The position numbers were made by a program, and so were the translations under genes. Of a DNA stretch of 43,096 nucleotides, positions 1-8,484 are shown piece after piece. Origin of the DNA: Actinomycetota bacterium (lineage in GTDB: Bacteria; Actinomycetota; JAICYB01); NCBI GenBank assembly GCA_035540895.1, contig DATLFR010000063.1:1-43096 (forward strand). The letters are read 5' to 3'. The notes beneath the pieces are model-generated. The model saw nothing but the letters and a program-made list of their open reading frames with translations. It did no database searches and was not told the DNA's origin. Within the stretch, counting starts at the first letter, position 1. Each line of letters opens with the position of its first letter.

Positions 1-776
1 ATGCTGCGCAGCGTGCGCATGACCCGGCCCCTGCTCGGCGCCAGCGGGAGCGCGGCGAACTCGGCCCGGGCCAGGCGTACGAACGGGACCGCCTGGCGGA
101 ACCACGGGATGCCGAGCGCGGGGCAGAGCAGCACCATCGCCTTCACGCGGTCCGGCTCCCGCGCCGCGACCTCGAGGGAGATCCGGCCCCCCATCGAGTT
201 GCCGACGAGCCCGGCCTGCTTCAGCTCCAGCTCGTCCAGGAGCTCGAGCACACGGTCGGCGAACCAGGGCGCGTCGTAGGGCGCCATCGGCTTCGCGGAA
301 TCGCCGAACCCCGGTAGGTCGACGGCATAGACGCGGTACGTGCCCGAGAGCCCCTTCACGGTCGGGAGGAACGACATCTTGCTGGAGGCGAGCCCGTGTA
401 TCAGCAGGACGGGCAGGCCCTCGGGAGGTCCGGCCGCGAGCACGCTCCAGCGGACCCGACCGATCTTGGGATGGATCGTGACCGGGTACGAGGGGTCCCG
501 CTCGGTCGGGGGGTCGAAGAGCGACTCGAGCTCCAGTCCGAGCGCGATGTTCCCGCGCGCCTCGAGCTCCCCGGCCAGGAACGCTTCGTACCCCGGGCGT
601 CGGCCGAGGAGGATCTCCTGCATGACGGTGGGAGAGGTGCGCAGGTAGAGGTCCGGGTCGCGGGGAGGGGACTTCGTGATGGCGGCCCGTCCGGAGTCGA
701 GCATCAACCCCCACGCGCCCGCGTCCCCCAGGTCGAAGGTGACGGCGGCGCGCACCCACCTCGCCTCGGGGCGCAC
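1..776 (-). CDS. SCP2-like domain fused to alpha/beta hydrolase (partial, runs off left edge)
   Basis: A minus-strand frame is open from just inside the end of mpa to the window edge. Its N-terminal ~100 residues look like an SCP2 sterol-carrier domain (motif YLRTSP, then GRRPGYEAFLAGEL and ARGNIAL). The second part is an alpha/beta hydrolase: LIHGLASSK forms the oxyanion region, DLPGFGDS follows, and GNSMGG is the nucleophile elbow with the catalytic Ser. The acid and His lie beyond the edge. The start is uncertain: a GTG at 776 precedes the whole SCP2-like segment but lacks a clear ribosome-binding site, and a second in-frame GTG slightly downstream has a GAGG-like sequence. It lies about 50 bases downstream of mpa on the same strand, where many actinobacteria instead carry dop-pup-prcBA. 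Substrate unknown; a lipid or ester is plausible. Confidence 0.8.
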   Translation of the reverse strand, partial: MRPEARWVRAAVTFDLGDAGAWGLMLDSGRAAITKSPPRDPDLYLRTSPTVMQEILLGRRPGYEAFLAGELEARGNIALGLELESLFDPPTERDPSYPVTIHPKIGRVRWSVLAAGPPEGLPVLLIHGLASSKMSFLPTVKGLSGTYRVYAVDLPGFGDSAKPMAPYDAPWFADRVLELLDELELKQAGLVGNSMGGRISLEVAAREPDRVKAMVLLCPALGIPWFRQAVPFVRLARAEFAALPLAPSRGRVMRTLRS

Positions 777-828
777 GCGCGTCGTCAGGTCTAGGAGCAG
801 GGACTCGACGTCGGGTTCCTGTCGGTGG

Positions 829-2568
829 TCAGAGGTACTGGCCAGGGGTGATCGTCTCCACGGGGCGCCGCTCCCGGCCCTCCCCGAGCAGCGTCCGGAC
901 GTACACGATCCGCTCGCCCTTCTTGCCGGAGATGCGGGCCCAGTCGTCCGGGTTCGTCGTGTTGGGGAGGTCCTCGTTCTCCTTGTACTCCTCGCGGATG
1001 GCGACGAGTAGGTCGTCCCCCTTGATACCCCGCTCCCCCTGTTCCAGCAGCCGCTTGATCGCCATCTTCTTCGCGCGCTGCACGATGGACTCGATCATGG
1101 CCCCCGACGCGAAGTCCTTGAAGTACATGATCTCCTTGTCGCCGGATGCGTACGTGACCTCGAGGAACCGGTTGTCGTCGGTCGCCTCGTACATGCGGTC
1201 GACCACCCGGTCGATCATCGACTTCACGGTCGCCTCGGCGTCGTCCCCGTGGCGAGCCAGATCCTCGGCATGCAGGGGGAGATCGGCCGTCAGGTAGATG
1301 GCGAAGATGTGCTTCGCCGCATCGGCGTCGGGGCGCTCGATCTTGATCTTCACGTCGAGGCGTCCCGGGCGCAGGATGGCCGGGTCGATGAGGTCCTCCC
1401 GGTTCGAAGCCCCGATCACGATGACGTTGCGCAGGGACTCGACGCCGTCGATCTCGGCGAGCAGCTGGGGGACGATGGTCGTCTCCATGTCCGATGAGAT
1501 GCCGGTGCCCCGCGTGCGGAACAGGGAGTCCATCTCGTCGAAGAACACGATGACCGGTACGCCCTCGGACGACTTCTCCTTCGCCCGCTGGAAGATCAGC
1601 CGGATCTGACGCTCGGTCTCCCCCACGTACTTGTTGAGCAGCTCCGGCCCCTTCACGTTCAGGAAGTAGCTGCGCGCGTCGGGGTTGCCCGTCTTCTCGG
1701 CCACGCGTTTGGCGAGCGAGTTGGCCACGGCCTTCGCGATGAGCGTCTTGCCGCAGCCGGGGGGCCCGTAGAGCAGCACGCCCTTCGGGGGGCGCAGCTT
1801 GTGCTCGGCGAACAGGTCCCCGTGCAGGTACGGGAGCTCGACGGCGTCGTGGATCGAGACGATCTGCTGCTGGAGGCCGCCGACGTCCTCGTACGCGACA
1901 TCGGGCACCTCCTCCAGGATCAGCTCGTCGACCTCGGGCTTGGGCAGCTTCTCGACGAGGTACCCCGAGCGAGCCTCGAACAGGATGTGGTCTCCGGCGC
2001 GGAGGTGGACGCCGCGCAGCGAGTCGGCGATCAACGCGACCCGCTCCTCGTCGGCGTGGGAGACGATCAGCGCCCGGTCTCCCTCCTCGAGCACCTCCTT
2101 GATCGTCACGACCTCGCCCGCCGTCTCGAACCCGCAGGCCTCGACGACGTTGAGCGCCTCGTTGAGCATGACCTCCTGTCCGAGCGCGATCTGCTTCGGG
2201 TCGAGCGTGGGGTGGACGTTGACGCGGAGCTTGCGCCCCCCCGTGAAGATGTTGGCCGTCCCGTCGTCGTTCAGACCGAGGAATACCCCGAACCCGGACG
2301 GCGGAGCGGTGAGCTTCTCGACCTCCTCGCGCAGGAGCGCTATCTGCTGGCGCGCCTCCCGCAGGACCCCCACCAGCCGCTCGTTCTGCTGGAGCGCCTG
2401 GACCAGCCGCGACTGGACCTCCCGGATGCGCTCCTCCATGGCCCGGACCGAGCGCGGCTCACCGCGGCGGGACTCCGTGACCGCGCCGAGCTGGGAGCGC
2501 AGCTCCTCCAGCTCGCGCTCGATGTCCTCGAAGCGCCCCTCCTCGGGCTCCTGGCCCCGTGGGCTCAT
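829..2568 (-). CDS. mpa: Proteasome-associated AAA ATPase (Mpa/ARC)
   Basis: A 579-residue hexameric unfoldase that feeds pupylated proteins into the 20S proteasome. Residues ~5-95 are a Glu/Arg-rich coiled coil that binds Pup in known homologues. A double OB region follows ([13 protein letters not shown] onward). The AAA module has Walker A GPPGCGKT, Walker [13 protein letters not shown] and arginine-finger region [13 protein letters not shown]. The last residues are GQYL, giving the C-terminal hydrophobic-Tyr-X motif that docks into the proteasome alpha ring. The open frame extends far upstream, but ATG at 2568 has AAAGGTGG before it and begins the coiled coil, so the extension is not coding. 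No dop, pup or proteasome subunit gene is visible; they may lie beyond the left edge. Confidence 0.97.
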   Translation of the reverse strand: MSPRGQEPEEGRFEDIERELEELRSQLGAVTESRRGEPRSVRAMEERIREVQSRLVQALQQNERLVGVLREARQQIALLREEVEKLTAPPSGFGVFLGLNDDGTANIFTGGRKLRVNVHPTLDPKQIALGQEVMLNEALNVVEACGFETAGEVVTIKEVLEEGDRALIVSHADEERVALIADSLRGVHLRAGDHILFEARSGYLVEKLPKPEVDELILEEVPDVAYEDVGGLQQQIVSIHDAVELPYLHGDLFAEHKLRPPKGVLLYGPPGCGKTLIAKAVANSLAKRVAEKTGNPDARSYFLNVKGPELLNKYVGETERQIRLIFQRAKEKSSEGVPVIVFFDEMDSLFRTRGTGISSDMETTIVPQLLAEIDGVESLRNVIVIGASNREDLIDPAILRPGRLDVKIKIERPDADAAKHIFAIYLTADLPLHAEDLARHGDDAEATVKSMIDRVVDRMYEATDDNRFLEVTYASGDKEIMYFKDFASGAMIESIVQRAKKMAIKRLLEQGERGIKGDDLLVAIREEYKENEDLPNTTNPDDWARISGKKGERIVYVRTLLGEGRERRPVETITPGQYL

Positions 2569-2596
2569 CCGGTCCACCTTTCCTCGGGGTAGGGCC

Positions 2597-2602
2597 AGTA
2601 TA
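2597..2602 (-). promoter_or_regulatory. Putative -10 box of mpa
   Basis: TATACT on the minus strand, 28 bases upstream of the mpa ATG, followed by a leader carrying the AAAGGTGG ribosome-binding site. No convincing -35 box is seen. Confidence 0.5.
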
Positions 2603-2634
2603 GGTACCGACCCCCGACACCACCGCGCACTGGT

Positions 2635-2640
2635 TACCTT
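2635..2640 (+). promoter_or_regulatory. Putative leaderless -10 box of the PLP decarboxylase gene
   Basis: TACCTT followed by exactly six bases and then the ATG at 2647. There is no Shine-Dalgarno sequence. The same hexamer and spacing precede the gene at 42409, which suggests transcription starting at or next to the start codon. Confidence 0.5.
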
Positions 2641-2646
2641 TGTCCG

Positions 2647-3858
2647 ATGCGCCTCCCCGACCAGGGCCGGACGCCCGAGGAGCTGTTCGCGACCATGCGC
2701 GAGCGCAAGCGGGCGGACGCCGATTGGCGCGGCGGACGGACCTTCAGCCTCGTCTACCCAGCCTCCCCCGAGATCGACGAGGTGTTGACCGAGGCGAACC
2801 TCCTGTACCTGTTCGAGAACGCGCTGAACCCCGCGCGCTTCCCCAGCCTGAAGCAGATGGAGGACGAGGTGGTCTCGATGACCGCGTCGGTGCTCCGCGC
2901 GCCCGATGGAGCCGGCGGCTCGATGACCTCGGGAGGGACGGAGAGCATCCTCATGGCCGTGAAGACGGCCCGCGACGAGGCGGGGGTCGACTCCCCCTCG
3001 CTCGTGGCTCCCATCTCGGCGCATCCGGCGTTCGCCAAGGCGGCCCACTACCTGGGGATCGAGCTGCGCCAGGCGAGGCTGGACGCCGACCTGCGTTGCG
3101 ACGTCGAGCACGCCCTCTCTTTGGTGGACGGGAGCACGGTGCTCATGGTCGGATCGGCGCCGGGTTACCCCCACGGGGTGATCGACCCGATCGAGGAGCT
3201 CGCGGCGGCGGCCGCGGAGCGCGGGATCGCCTTCCACACGGACGCCTGCCTGGGCGGGTTCCTGCTCCCCTTCATGGAGCGACTCGGGCACGAGGTCCCC
3301 GCGTGGGACCTCCGGGTGCCGGGTGTGACCTCGATCTCGGCCGATGTCCACAAGTACGGGTACGCGACGAAGGGCGCGTCCGTGATCGTCCATCGCGACC
3401 GTCACAGACTGGAGCACCAGGGGTTCCTGTACGACGCGTGGCCCGGGGGACGGTACGGGTCGCGGGCCCTGGCCGGCGCCCGCGCGGCCTCCCCCATCGC
3501 CGCCGCCTGGGCGGTGATGACCCACCTCGGTTGGGAGGGCTACCGTGCCCAGGTCTCGAGGATCCTCGACACGGTCGCGCGGGTGCGCGAGGCCATCGGG
3601 TCCATCGACGGTCTGCACCTGTGGGGTGACCCCGTGGCGTCCGTACTGGCCTTCGGCTCGGACAGCCACGACATCTTCGCCGTCGGAGACGTCATGGACG
3701 ACCTCGGGTGGCACCTGGACCGCCAGTCCGGCCCGGACGCCCTGCACATGATGATCTCACCCGCCCACGATGCCGTCGTGAGCGGGTTCACGGACGACCT
3801 CCGTCGCGCCGTCGAGGCCGCGACCGTTTCGCGGGGTCGGGAGGCTCGCTACTCCTGA
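2647..3858 (+). CDS. PLP-dependent group II decarboxylase / sphingosine-phosphate lyase family
   Basis: A 403-residue fold-type I PLP enzyme. Visible signatures are [14 protein letters not shown] (phosphate-binding and cofactor stacking region), [13 protein letters not shown] (the Asp that contacts the pyridine nitrogen), and [13 protein letters not shown], where the Lys after His forms the Schiff base. Length and order match bacterial sphingosine-1-phosphate lyase-like and tyrosine/aspartate decarboxylase-like proteins; the substrate cannot be decided from sequence alone. It is transcribed divergently from mpa with a short intergenic region and no ribosome-binding site, consistent with a leaderless mRNA. 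It converges on the acyl-CoA dehydrogenase gene across a compact hairpin. Confidence 0.88.
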   Translation: MRLPDQGRTPEELFATMRERKRADADWRGGRTFSLVYPASPEIDEVLTEANLLYLFENALNPARFPSLKQMEDEVVSMTASVLRAPDGAGGSMTSGGTESILMAVKTARDEAGVDSPSLVAPISAHPAFAKAAHYLGIELRQARLDADLRCDVEHALSLVDGSTVLMVGSAPGYPHGVIDPIEELAAAAAERGIAFHTDACLGGFLLPFMERLGHEVPAWDLRVPGVTSISADVHKYGYATKGASVIVHRDRHRLEHQGFLYDAWPGGRYGSRALAGARAASPIAAAWAVMTHLGWEGYRAQVSRILDTVARVREAIGSIDGLHLWGDPVASVLAFGSDSHDIFAVGDVMDDLGWHLDRQSGPDALHMMISPAHDAVVSGFTDDLRRAVEAATVSRGREARYS

Positions 3859-3859
3859 C

Positions 3860-3877
3860 GGGCCCTCGACAGGGCCC
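3860..3877. terminator. Hairpin between convergent genes, likely bidirectional terminator
   Basis: A perfect 7-bp inverted repeat GGGCCCT / AGGGCCC with a CGAC loop sits between the stop codons of the decarboxylase and the acyl-CoA dehydrogenase. There is no T-run, as is common in high-GC actinobacteria. Confidence 0.55.
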
Positions 3878-3886
3878 ACCGTCCGG

Positions 3887-5089
3887 CTAGTCGGACGCCA
3901 GCGCCCTCGATATGACCAGACGCTGGATCTCCGACGTCCCCTCGAACAGCGTGTAGATCTTGGAGTCCCGGTGCCACTTCTCGACGGGGAAGTCCTTGAT
4001 GTAGCCGTACCCGCCCAGGACCTGGATCGCCGTCTCGGTCACCTTCACGGCCGCCTCACCGGCCTTCAGCTTCGACATCGAACCCTCGGCGTTGCTGAAG
4101 GCCTGTCCGGACGCGGCCATCCAGGCGGCGCGCCACACGAGCAGGCGCGCGCAATCGACCTCGACGGCCATGTCCGCGAGCTGGAAGGCGATGCCCTGGT
4201 GCTGGTAGATCGGCACGCCGAACGCCTTGCGGTCCTTCGCGTAGTCGACGGCGAACTCGAGCGCGGCGCGGGCGATCCCCACCGCCTGGCAGGCGACCAG
4301 CGGCCGCGTGATCTCGAAGGTGCGCAGGGCACCCGAGGAGCGGCCGGTCGACTGTCCGGACTTCGCGCGCTCGAGCTTGCCCTCGAGCTTCTCGATGCCC
4401 CCGAGCACGTTCTCGACCGGGACGAAGCAGTCCTCGAGCAGGACCTCCGCGGTGTGGGAGGCCCGGATGCCCATCTTCTTCTCCTTCTTGCCCTGCTTGA
4501 TCCCCTGGTGGTCCTTCGTCGAGATGATGAACGTGGCCTGGCCGCGGTGTCCGAGGTTCGGGTCGACGGTGGCGACCACGAGGTGGACGTCCGCGATCCC
4601 GCCGTTGGTGGCGAAGACCTTCTGTCCGTTCAGGACGAAGCCGTCCTCGACCCGCTCCGCCTTCGTGCGCAGGGACGAGACGTCCGAGCCGGCGTTGGGC
4701 TCCGTGACGCAGAACGCGGCCACCGCGGGGTCGTCGGGGGTGCCGAACATGCGCGGCGCCCACGTGAAGAGCTGCTCGGGGGTCCCCCCGGCGGCGAGCG
4801 CGGAGAGCGGAAGCCCGGTGCCGAAGATGGCCAGGCCGATGCCGGCGCATCCCCAGAAGATCTCCTCCATCACGAGCGGCATGGAGAGCCCGGTCGGGTC
4901 CTGTTGGGTCTGCAGGTAGATGTCCGGGCCGTAAAGGCCTACCTCAGCGGCGCGCTTCACGACCTCCCACGGGAACTCCTCCGTGTCGTCGTACCGTTCG
5001 GCGACCGGACGGATCTCGTTCTCCGCGAAGTCGTGCGCCCACTTCTGAAGTTCCTTCTGCTCCTCTGAGAGGGCGAGGCTGAAGCTCAT
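3887..5089 (-). CDS. Acyl-CoA dehydrogenase
   Basis: A 400-residue FAD flavoenzyme of the acyl-CoA dehydrogenase family, catalysing alpha,beta-dehydrogenation of acyl-CoA thioesters. Signatures include CVTEPNAGSDVSSL in the middle domain, IRASHTAEVLLEDCFVP, the C-terminal flavin-binding segment VLGGYGYIKDFPVEKWHRD, and YTLFEGTSEIQR, which carries the catalytic Glu. The start at 5089 is supported by a strong AAGGAAGGAGC ribosome-binding site. It lies 25 bases downstream of the ProA-like gene on the same strand and may be the last gene of that transcription unit, although its own ribosome-binding site allows independent expression. Chain length and pathway are not determinable. Confidence 0.95.
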   Translation of the reverse strand: MSFSLALSEEQKELQKWAHDFAENEIRPVAERYDDTEEFPWEVVKRAAEVGLYGPDIYLQTQQDPTGLSMPLVMEEIFWGCAGIGLAIFGTGLPLSALAAGGTPEQLFTWAPRMFGTPDDPAVAAFCVTEPNAGSDVSSLRTKAERVEDGFVLNGQKVFATNGGIADVHLVVATVDPNLGHRGQATFIISTKDHQGIKQGKKEKKMGIRASHTAEVLLEDCFVPVENVLGGIEKLEGKLERAKSGQSTGRSSGALRTFEITRPLVACQAVGIARAALEFAVDYAKDRKAFGVPIYQHQGIAFQLADMAVEVDCARLLVWRAAWMAASGQAFSNAEGSMSKLKAGEAAVKVTETAIQVLGGYGYIKDFPVEKWHRDSKIYTLFEGTSEIQRLVISRALASD

Positions 5090-5114
5090 CTGTGCCGCTC
5101 CTTCCTTGGTGCGT

Positions 5115-6578
5115 CTATCGCCGTTGCGGTGCCTCGCCCGTCGTGTCCACGAATACGTCTCGCACCGTGAACACGTCGTCCCCTGCGAGGATCCCGGAAC
5201 GACCCAGCAGCCGTCCCCGCTCCCAGTTCGTCAACCCTAGCTCAGGGCGTCCCCACGCCCACTGCCCATCGACCCATCTGGTGAACCCGTTGCCCACGTA
5301 CGGGACCTCCGTACGAGCATAGAACCGCTCGAATCGTTCGCGGGACGCGGTCACGACCGAGGCGACGAAGCGGGGGCTGTAGCGGTTGACGAGGTCCACG
5401 GCCTCCTCGTCGGACCCCACGAGAGCGATCGACACCTCGGGCGTGCGGTCCCACTCCCACTCGGTCCCGAAGCCGTCGACGGGAAGCGTCTCGACCTGGG
5501 GCTCCTCGACCTCCCCGTCCTCGCGGCGCACGGTCACCATGCGCTCGGCCAGCTGAGGCGGGACGAGCGCCCGGGCCTCGGGGGCCGCGTGGAGACGGAC
5601 ATCCGGGTCGCGTTCGAGCAGCGCCTGCAGCGCCACATCGAAGAGGCGTTCCGACGCGTCGCGGTGCACGAGCAAGACGTTGAGCGTGTTGCAGACCTTG
5701 CGGTCCACCGAGTGCCGGACGGCGTTCGCGGCGGACGAGGGATCCGCGTCCTCCGCCAGGTACATCCAGGCTCCCCCGGTCCCGTGGAGGGAGGCCGGTA
5801 TACCGTGCTGCTCGGCGATCGCGCCCAGCTGCGAGACGGCGCGTCCCGACCCCCTCGCCACCGCGAGCCTCACCTCGGGCATCGTGAACAGGGCCCAGGC
5901 CGCCGCGTGCGACCGCGACCGGAGGAGCGACACCGCGCCGCGCGGGAGCCCGGACGATGCGAGGGCGGGCTCGAGGGCCTGCTCCTGGATCGCGATGGCC
6001 GTCCCGAGCGCGTCGGACCCGATCCGCATCACCGCCGCGTTGCCGTTGCGCAGCACCCCCGAACCGTCCGCGAACACGTTGGGGCGGCCCTCGAAGACGA
6101 ACGCGACGACCCCCAGGGGAGCGATGCGGCGCTCGATGCGGTACCCGTCCCCCTCGCGCGTCTCGATCACCTCGCCTCGACGGGACCGGGCAGCCGCCCA
6201 CTCCCTCAGACCGGAGATCATGTCCGCGCGCATCTTCGCGGTGGCCTCGAGACGGGTGGTGGGGCGGCCACGCTCGCGCGCGGCGGCGAGATCCGCCTCG
6301 TTGGCGTGCGCGATATCCGTCCAGATGGAGTCGTCGGCCAGGCGGTCCGCGAAGATCTGGAAGAACCCGGTGATCGCCTCGTCGGGGGCGTCGGCCAGCG
6401 CCGGGAGGGCTCCCGCCGCGGCGGCGACCGCCTCCCGTGCGGCCGCGTGCTCGGCCGCGGGCACGACGAGCAGCTCGCCGGTGGCGTGGACGGCTATCAC
6501 CCGGTCGTCGGGGGCGGTGTCCGGCATGGGGACGGTCCGGTCCCCGACGACCACCGGCGTGCCCGCGGGGATCGTCAC
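5115..6578 (-). CDS. Gamma-glutamyl-phosphate reductase-like aldehyde dehydrogenase
   Basis: 487 residues, longer than the usual ~415 of ProA because of a ~55-residue N-terminal segment. The body reads as ProA: GVVAFVFEGRPNVFADGSG, VLRNGNAAVMRIGS, and RKVCNTLNVLLVH with the catalytic Cys. The C-terminus (GLTNWERGRLLGRSG) departs from the usual ProA ending, and no proB kinase is adjacent, so it may be a divergent member with another acyl-phosphate or aldehyde substrate. The start is GTG at 6578, overlapping the trmI stop by four bases (GTGA), so translation is probably coupled. It is the last gene of the M50/TtuBA/TrmI operon. Confidence 0.75.
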   Translation of the reverse strand: MTIPAGTPVVVGDRTVPMPDTAPDDRVIAVHATGELLVVPAAEHAAAREAVAAAAGALPALADAPDEAITGFFQIFADRLADDSIWTDIAHANEADLAAARERGRPTTRLEATAKMRADMISGLREWAAARSRRGEVIETREGDGYRIERRIAPLGVVAFVFEGRPNVFADGSGVLRNGNAAVMRIGSDALGTAIAIQEQALEPALASSGLPRGAVSLLRSRSHAAAWALFTMPEVRLAVARGSGRAVSQLGAIAEQHGIPASLHGTGGAWMYLAEDADPSSAANAVRHSVDRKVCNTLNVLLVHRDASERLFDVALQALLERDPDVRLHAAPEARALVPPQLAERMVTVRREDGEVEEPQVETLPVDGFGTEWEWDRTPEVSIALVGSDEEAVDLVNRYSPRFVASVVTASRERFERFYARTEVPYVGNGFTRWVDGQWAWGRPELGLTNWERGRLLGRSGILAGDDVFTVRDVFVDTTGEAPQRR

Positions 6579-7363
6579 GCTTCCGGGACCCCCACGCGCC
6601 GAGCCACCATCAGCCATGCCGTGTGGGCGACCATGCGGTGGTCCGGTCGGACCGAGAGGCCTTCGACCTTCCAGGTCCGGTGCAGGGTCTCGAACGTCTG
6701 GACCATCCCCCAGCCGGGCCGGTCGAGGGCCTCGGCCATGCGCTGCACCTGGGGGACGGTAGGCATGTACACGGTGAGGATCCCGCCCGGACGCAGCGCG
6801 CGCTCGAGGTTGTCGACCGCCATCCACGGTTCGGTCACGTCGAGGACCACCCGGTCCACGACGATGTCGAGCGGGTCGGTGTAGAGGTCGGCCAGTCGGG
6901 CGTCCAGGGTGCCGTACGAGGGGTCGGAGCCGACGAACCGCTCGATGTTGCGGAGCGCCGTGCGCTGGTGGTCCTCCCGGCGCTCGAGCGTGTGCACCGT
7001 CCCCTTCGGCCCGACGGCACGGAGCAGGGCGAGCGTCAGCGAGCCCGAGCCGGTGCCTGCCTCGAGCACGCGCGCCCCGGGGAAGATGTCTCCCCAGACC
7101 ACGATCGGACCGACGTCCTTGGGGTAGACGACGGTCGCGCCGCGCGGCATCTTCAGCACGTAGTCGGCCAGCGTCGGCCGGAGGGCGCGGAACCTGCGCC
7201 CTTTCGAGCTGGCCACGAGCACGCCCTCCTCCGCCCCGATGATCTCGTCGTGCGGGAGCGGGCCGTGATGCGAGTGATACGCGCCTCCCGGCTCGAGCGT
7301 GATCAGGTAACGCCTCCCCCGCCCATCGATGAGCAGGACCAGGTCTCCCGCGGAGAAGGTCAC
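6575..7363 (-). CDS. trmI: tRNA (adenine-58-N1)-methyltransferase TrmI
   Basis: 262 residues. It transfers a methyl group from SAM to N1 of A58 in the tRNA T-loop, as a tetramer in known bacterial homologues. The N-terminal part is a small beta domain. Then come YPKDVGPIVVWGDIFPGARVLEAGTGSGSLT (motif I, SAM binding), TLERREDHQ, and the motif IV-like segment VVLDVTEPW. The start is GTG at 7363, overlapping the stop of the upstream thiolase gene by four bases; its stop overlaps the next start in the same way. In mycobacteria trmI also lies close to mpa, so the neighbourhood is partly conserved. The coupling to a T54 thiolase is functionally apt. Confidence 0.93.
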   Translation of the reverse strand: MTFSAGDLVLLIDGRGRRYLITLEPGGAYHSHHGPLPHDEIIGAEEGVLVASSKGRRFRALRPTLADYVLKMPRGATVVYPKDVGPIVVWGDIFPGARVLEAGTGSGSLTLALLRAVGPKGTVHTLERREDHQRTALRNIERFVGSDPSYGTLDARLADLYTDPLDIVVDRVVLDVTEPWMAVDNLERALRPGGILTVYMPTVPQVQRMAEALDRPGWGMVQTFETLHRTWKVEGLSVRPDHRMVAHTAWLMVARRVGVPEA

Positions 7364-8484
7364 GCCGACTCCCGGGACGCCTTGCGGCGTTTCATCTCGA
7401 CCATGCGGCAGAACGCGCAGACATCGCCCGGCGTGGGCATCCCGCACGAGGAGCACGCGTGGAGCGCAGGGGGGCCCTCCGCGGTGAACCTCTCCTTCGC
7501 TCGGTCGATGAACCCGCCGTAGAAGGAGGCCTTCGTCCCGGGGGCGGCCTGCTCGAGGAGGTCGAGGGCCTGCTTGTAGCGGAGCTGCGTGTTGCCGGCG
7601 ACGAGCGGGCACTCCTCCACCAGGTAGTCGATGCGTCGCAAGAACGCGTAGGTCGCCGTCTCCTTCTCGCTCAACCGGTGCAGGGGCTTCACCTTCCGGA
7701 CGAACCCCGTGTCGTCTCCCAGCACGGGGCCCTGTCGGGCCAGGTACTCGGCGTCCCAGCGCAGCGTGTTCCCGAGCAGGACGGCCGCCTCGTCATCGAG
7801 GTTGTGTCCGATCGCGATCACGTCGAACCCGCCGTCGCGCGCCGCCTTGCTTATGAGGTGTCGCTTCGTCAGCCCGCAGGCCGAGCAGGTGGGGCGCCCG
7901 GTGTCGTGCGGGAGGTCGGGGATGGTGAAGCCGAACTCGGCCGCGAGGTCGCTGACCACGAGCTCGACCCCGCGTGATCCGGCGAACGACCTGCAGATGC
8001 GCAGCGACTCGGCGGCGTACTCGTCGCCGGTGCCAAGGACGATGTGGAAGCCGGTCGTGTCGTACCCGAGGTCGATCAGGACGTCCCACAGGGCGAGGGA
8101 GTCCTTGCCCCCGGACACCGCCACGAGCACCCGGTCGCCTTCTCGCAGCATCCGGTCGGACTCGATCGCCCTGGACACCTGGTTGCGGAAGAAATGCAGG
8201 AAGCACTCCTTGCAGAAGGCTGTGTTGTGGCGCCGCAGCTCGACGACCGCCTTCGCCTTGCAGCGGCGGCACTTGGTCGTCGTGGCGGCTCCCCCCGATA
8301 TCACCGGACGGATCTCGATGTGGTCGCCGTCCTCGATGACGTCCTCCCGGGTGAGGAGCTCGTCGCCCCTGATCACGAGCACGGTGTCGGCGTCGATGTC
8401 CAGGTCGCGCAGTACGACCTTCACCCGCTTGGGGCCGTCCACCGACACCTCCCGGCGCGGGTTGCGCAGCACGATCGTCGCCAT
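7360..8484 (-). CDS. ttuA: Fused TtuB-like sulfur carrier and TtuA-like tRNA 2-thiolation enzyme
   Basis: 374 residues in two parts. Residues 1-65 form a ubiquitin/ThiS-fold sulfur carrier ending in VISGG, very like Thermus TtuB, including the RGDELLTREDVIEDGDHIEI stretch. The rest is a TtuA/Ncs6-type PP-loop ATPase: N-terminal zinc site CRRC...CKEC, PP-loop SGGKDS, CSACG plus a later Cys in EECPL that can hold the 4Fe-4S cluster, and C-terminal zinc site CSSC...CAFC. Known TtuA converts m5U54 to m5s2U54 in the tRNA T-loop using the C-terminal thiocarboxylate of TtuB. Here the Gly-Gly is internal and followed by AATTTK, so processing or a different sulfur route is needed. ATG overlaps the upstream stop by one base. 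Confidence 0.88.
   Translation of the reverse strand: MATIVLRNPRREVSVDGPKRVKVVLRDLDIDADTVLVIRGDELLTREDVIEDGDHIEIRPVISGGAATTTKCRRCKAKAVVELRRHNTAFCKECFLHFFRNQVSRAIESDRMLREGDRVLVAVSGGKDSLALWDVLIDLGYDTTGFHIVLGTGDEYAAESLRICRSFAGSRGVELVVSDLAAEFGFTIPDLPHDTGRPTCSACGLTKRHLISKAARDGGFDVIAIGHNLDDEAAVLLGNTLRWDAEYLARQGPVLGDDTGFVRKVKPLHRLSEKETATYAFLRRIDYLVEECPLVAGNTQLRYKQALDLLEQAAPGTKASFYGGFIDRAKERFTAEGPPALHACSSCGMPTPGDVCAFCRMVEMKRRKASRESA

Noticed and set aside
2569-3747. A 390-residue upstream extension of the mpa reading frame
   Set aside because: It is the antisense shadow of the PLP decarboxylase gene. ATG 2568 has a ribosome-binding site and begins the conserved coiled coil.
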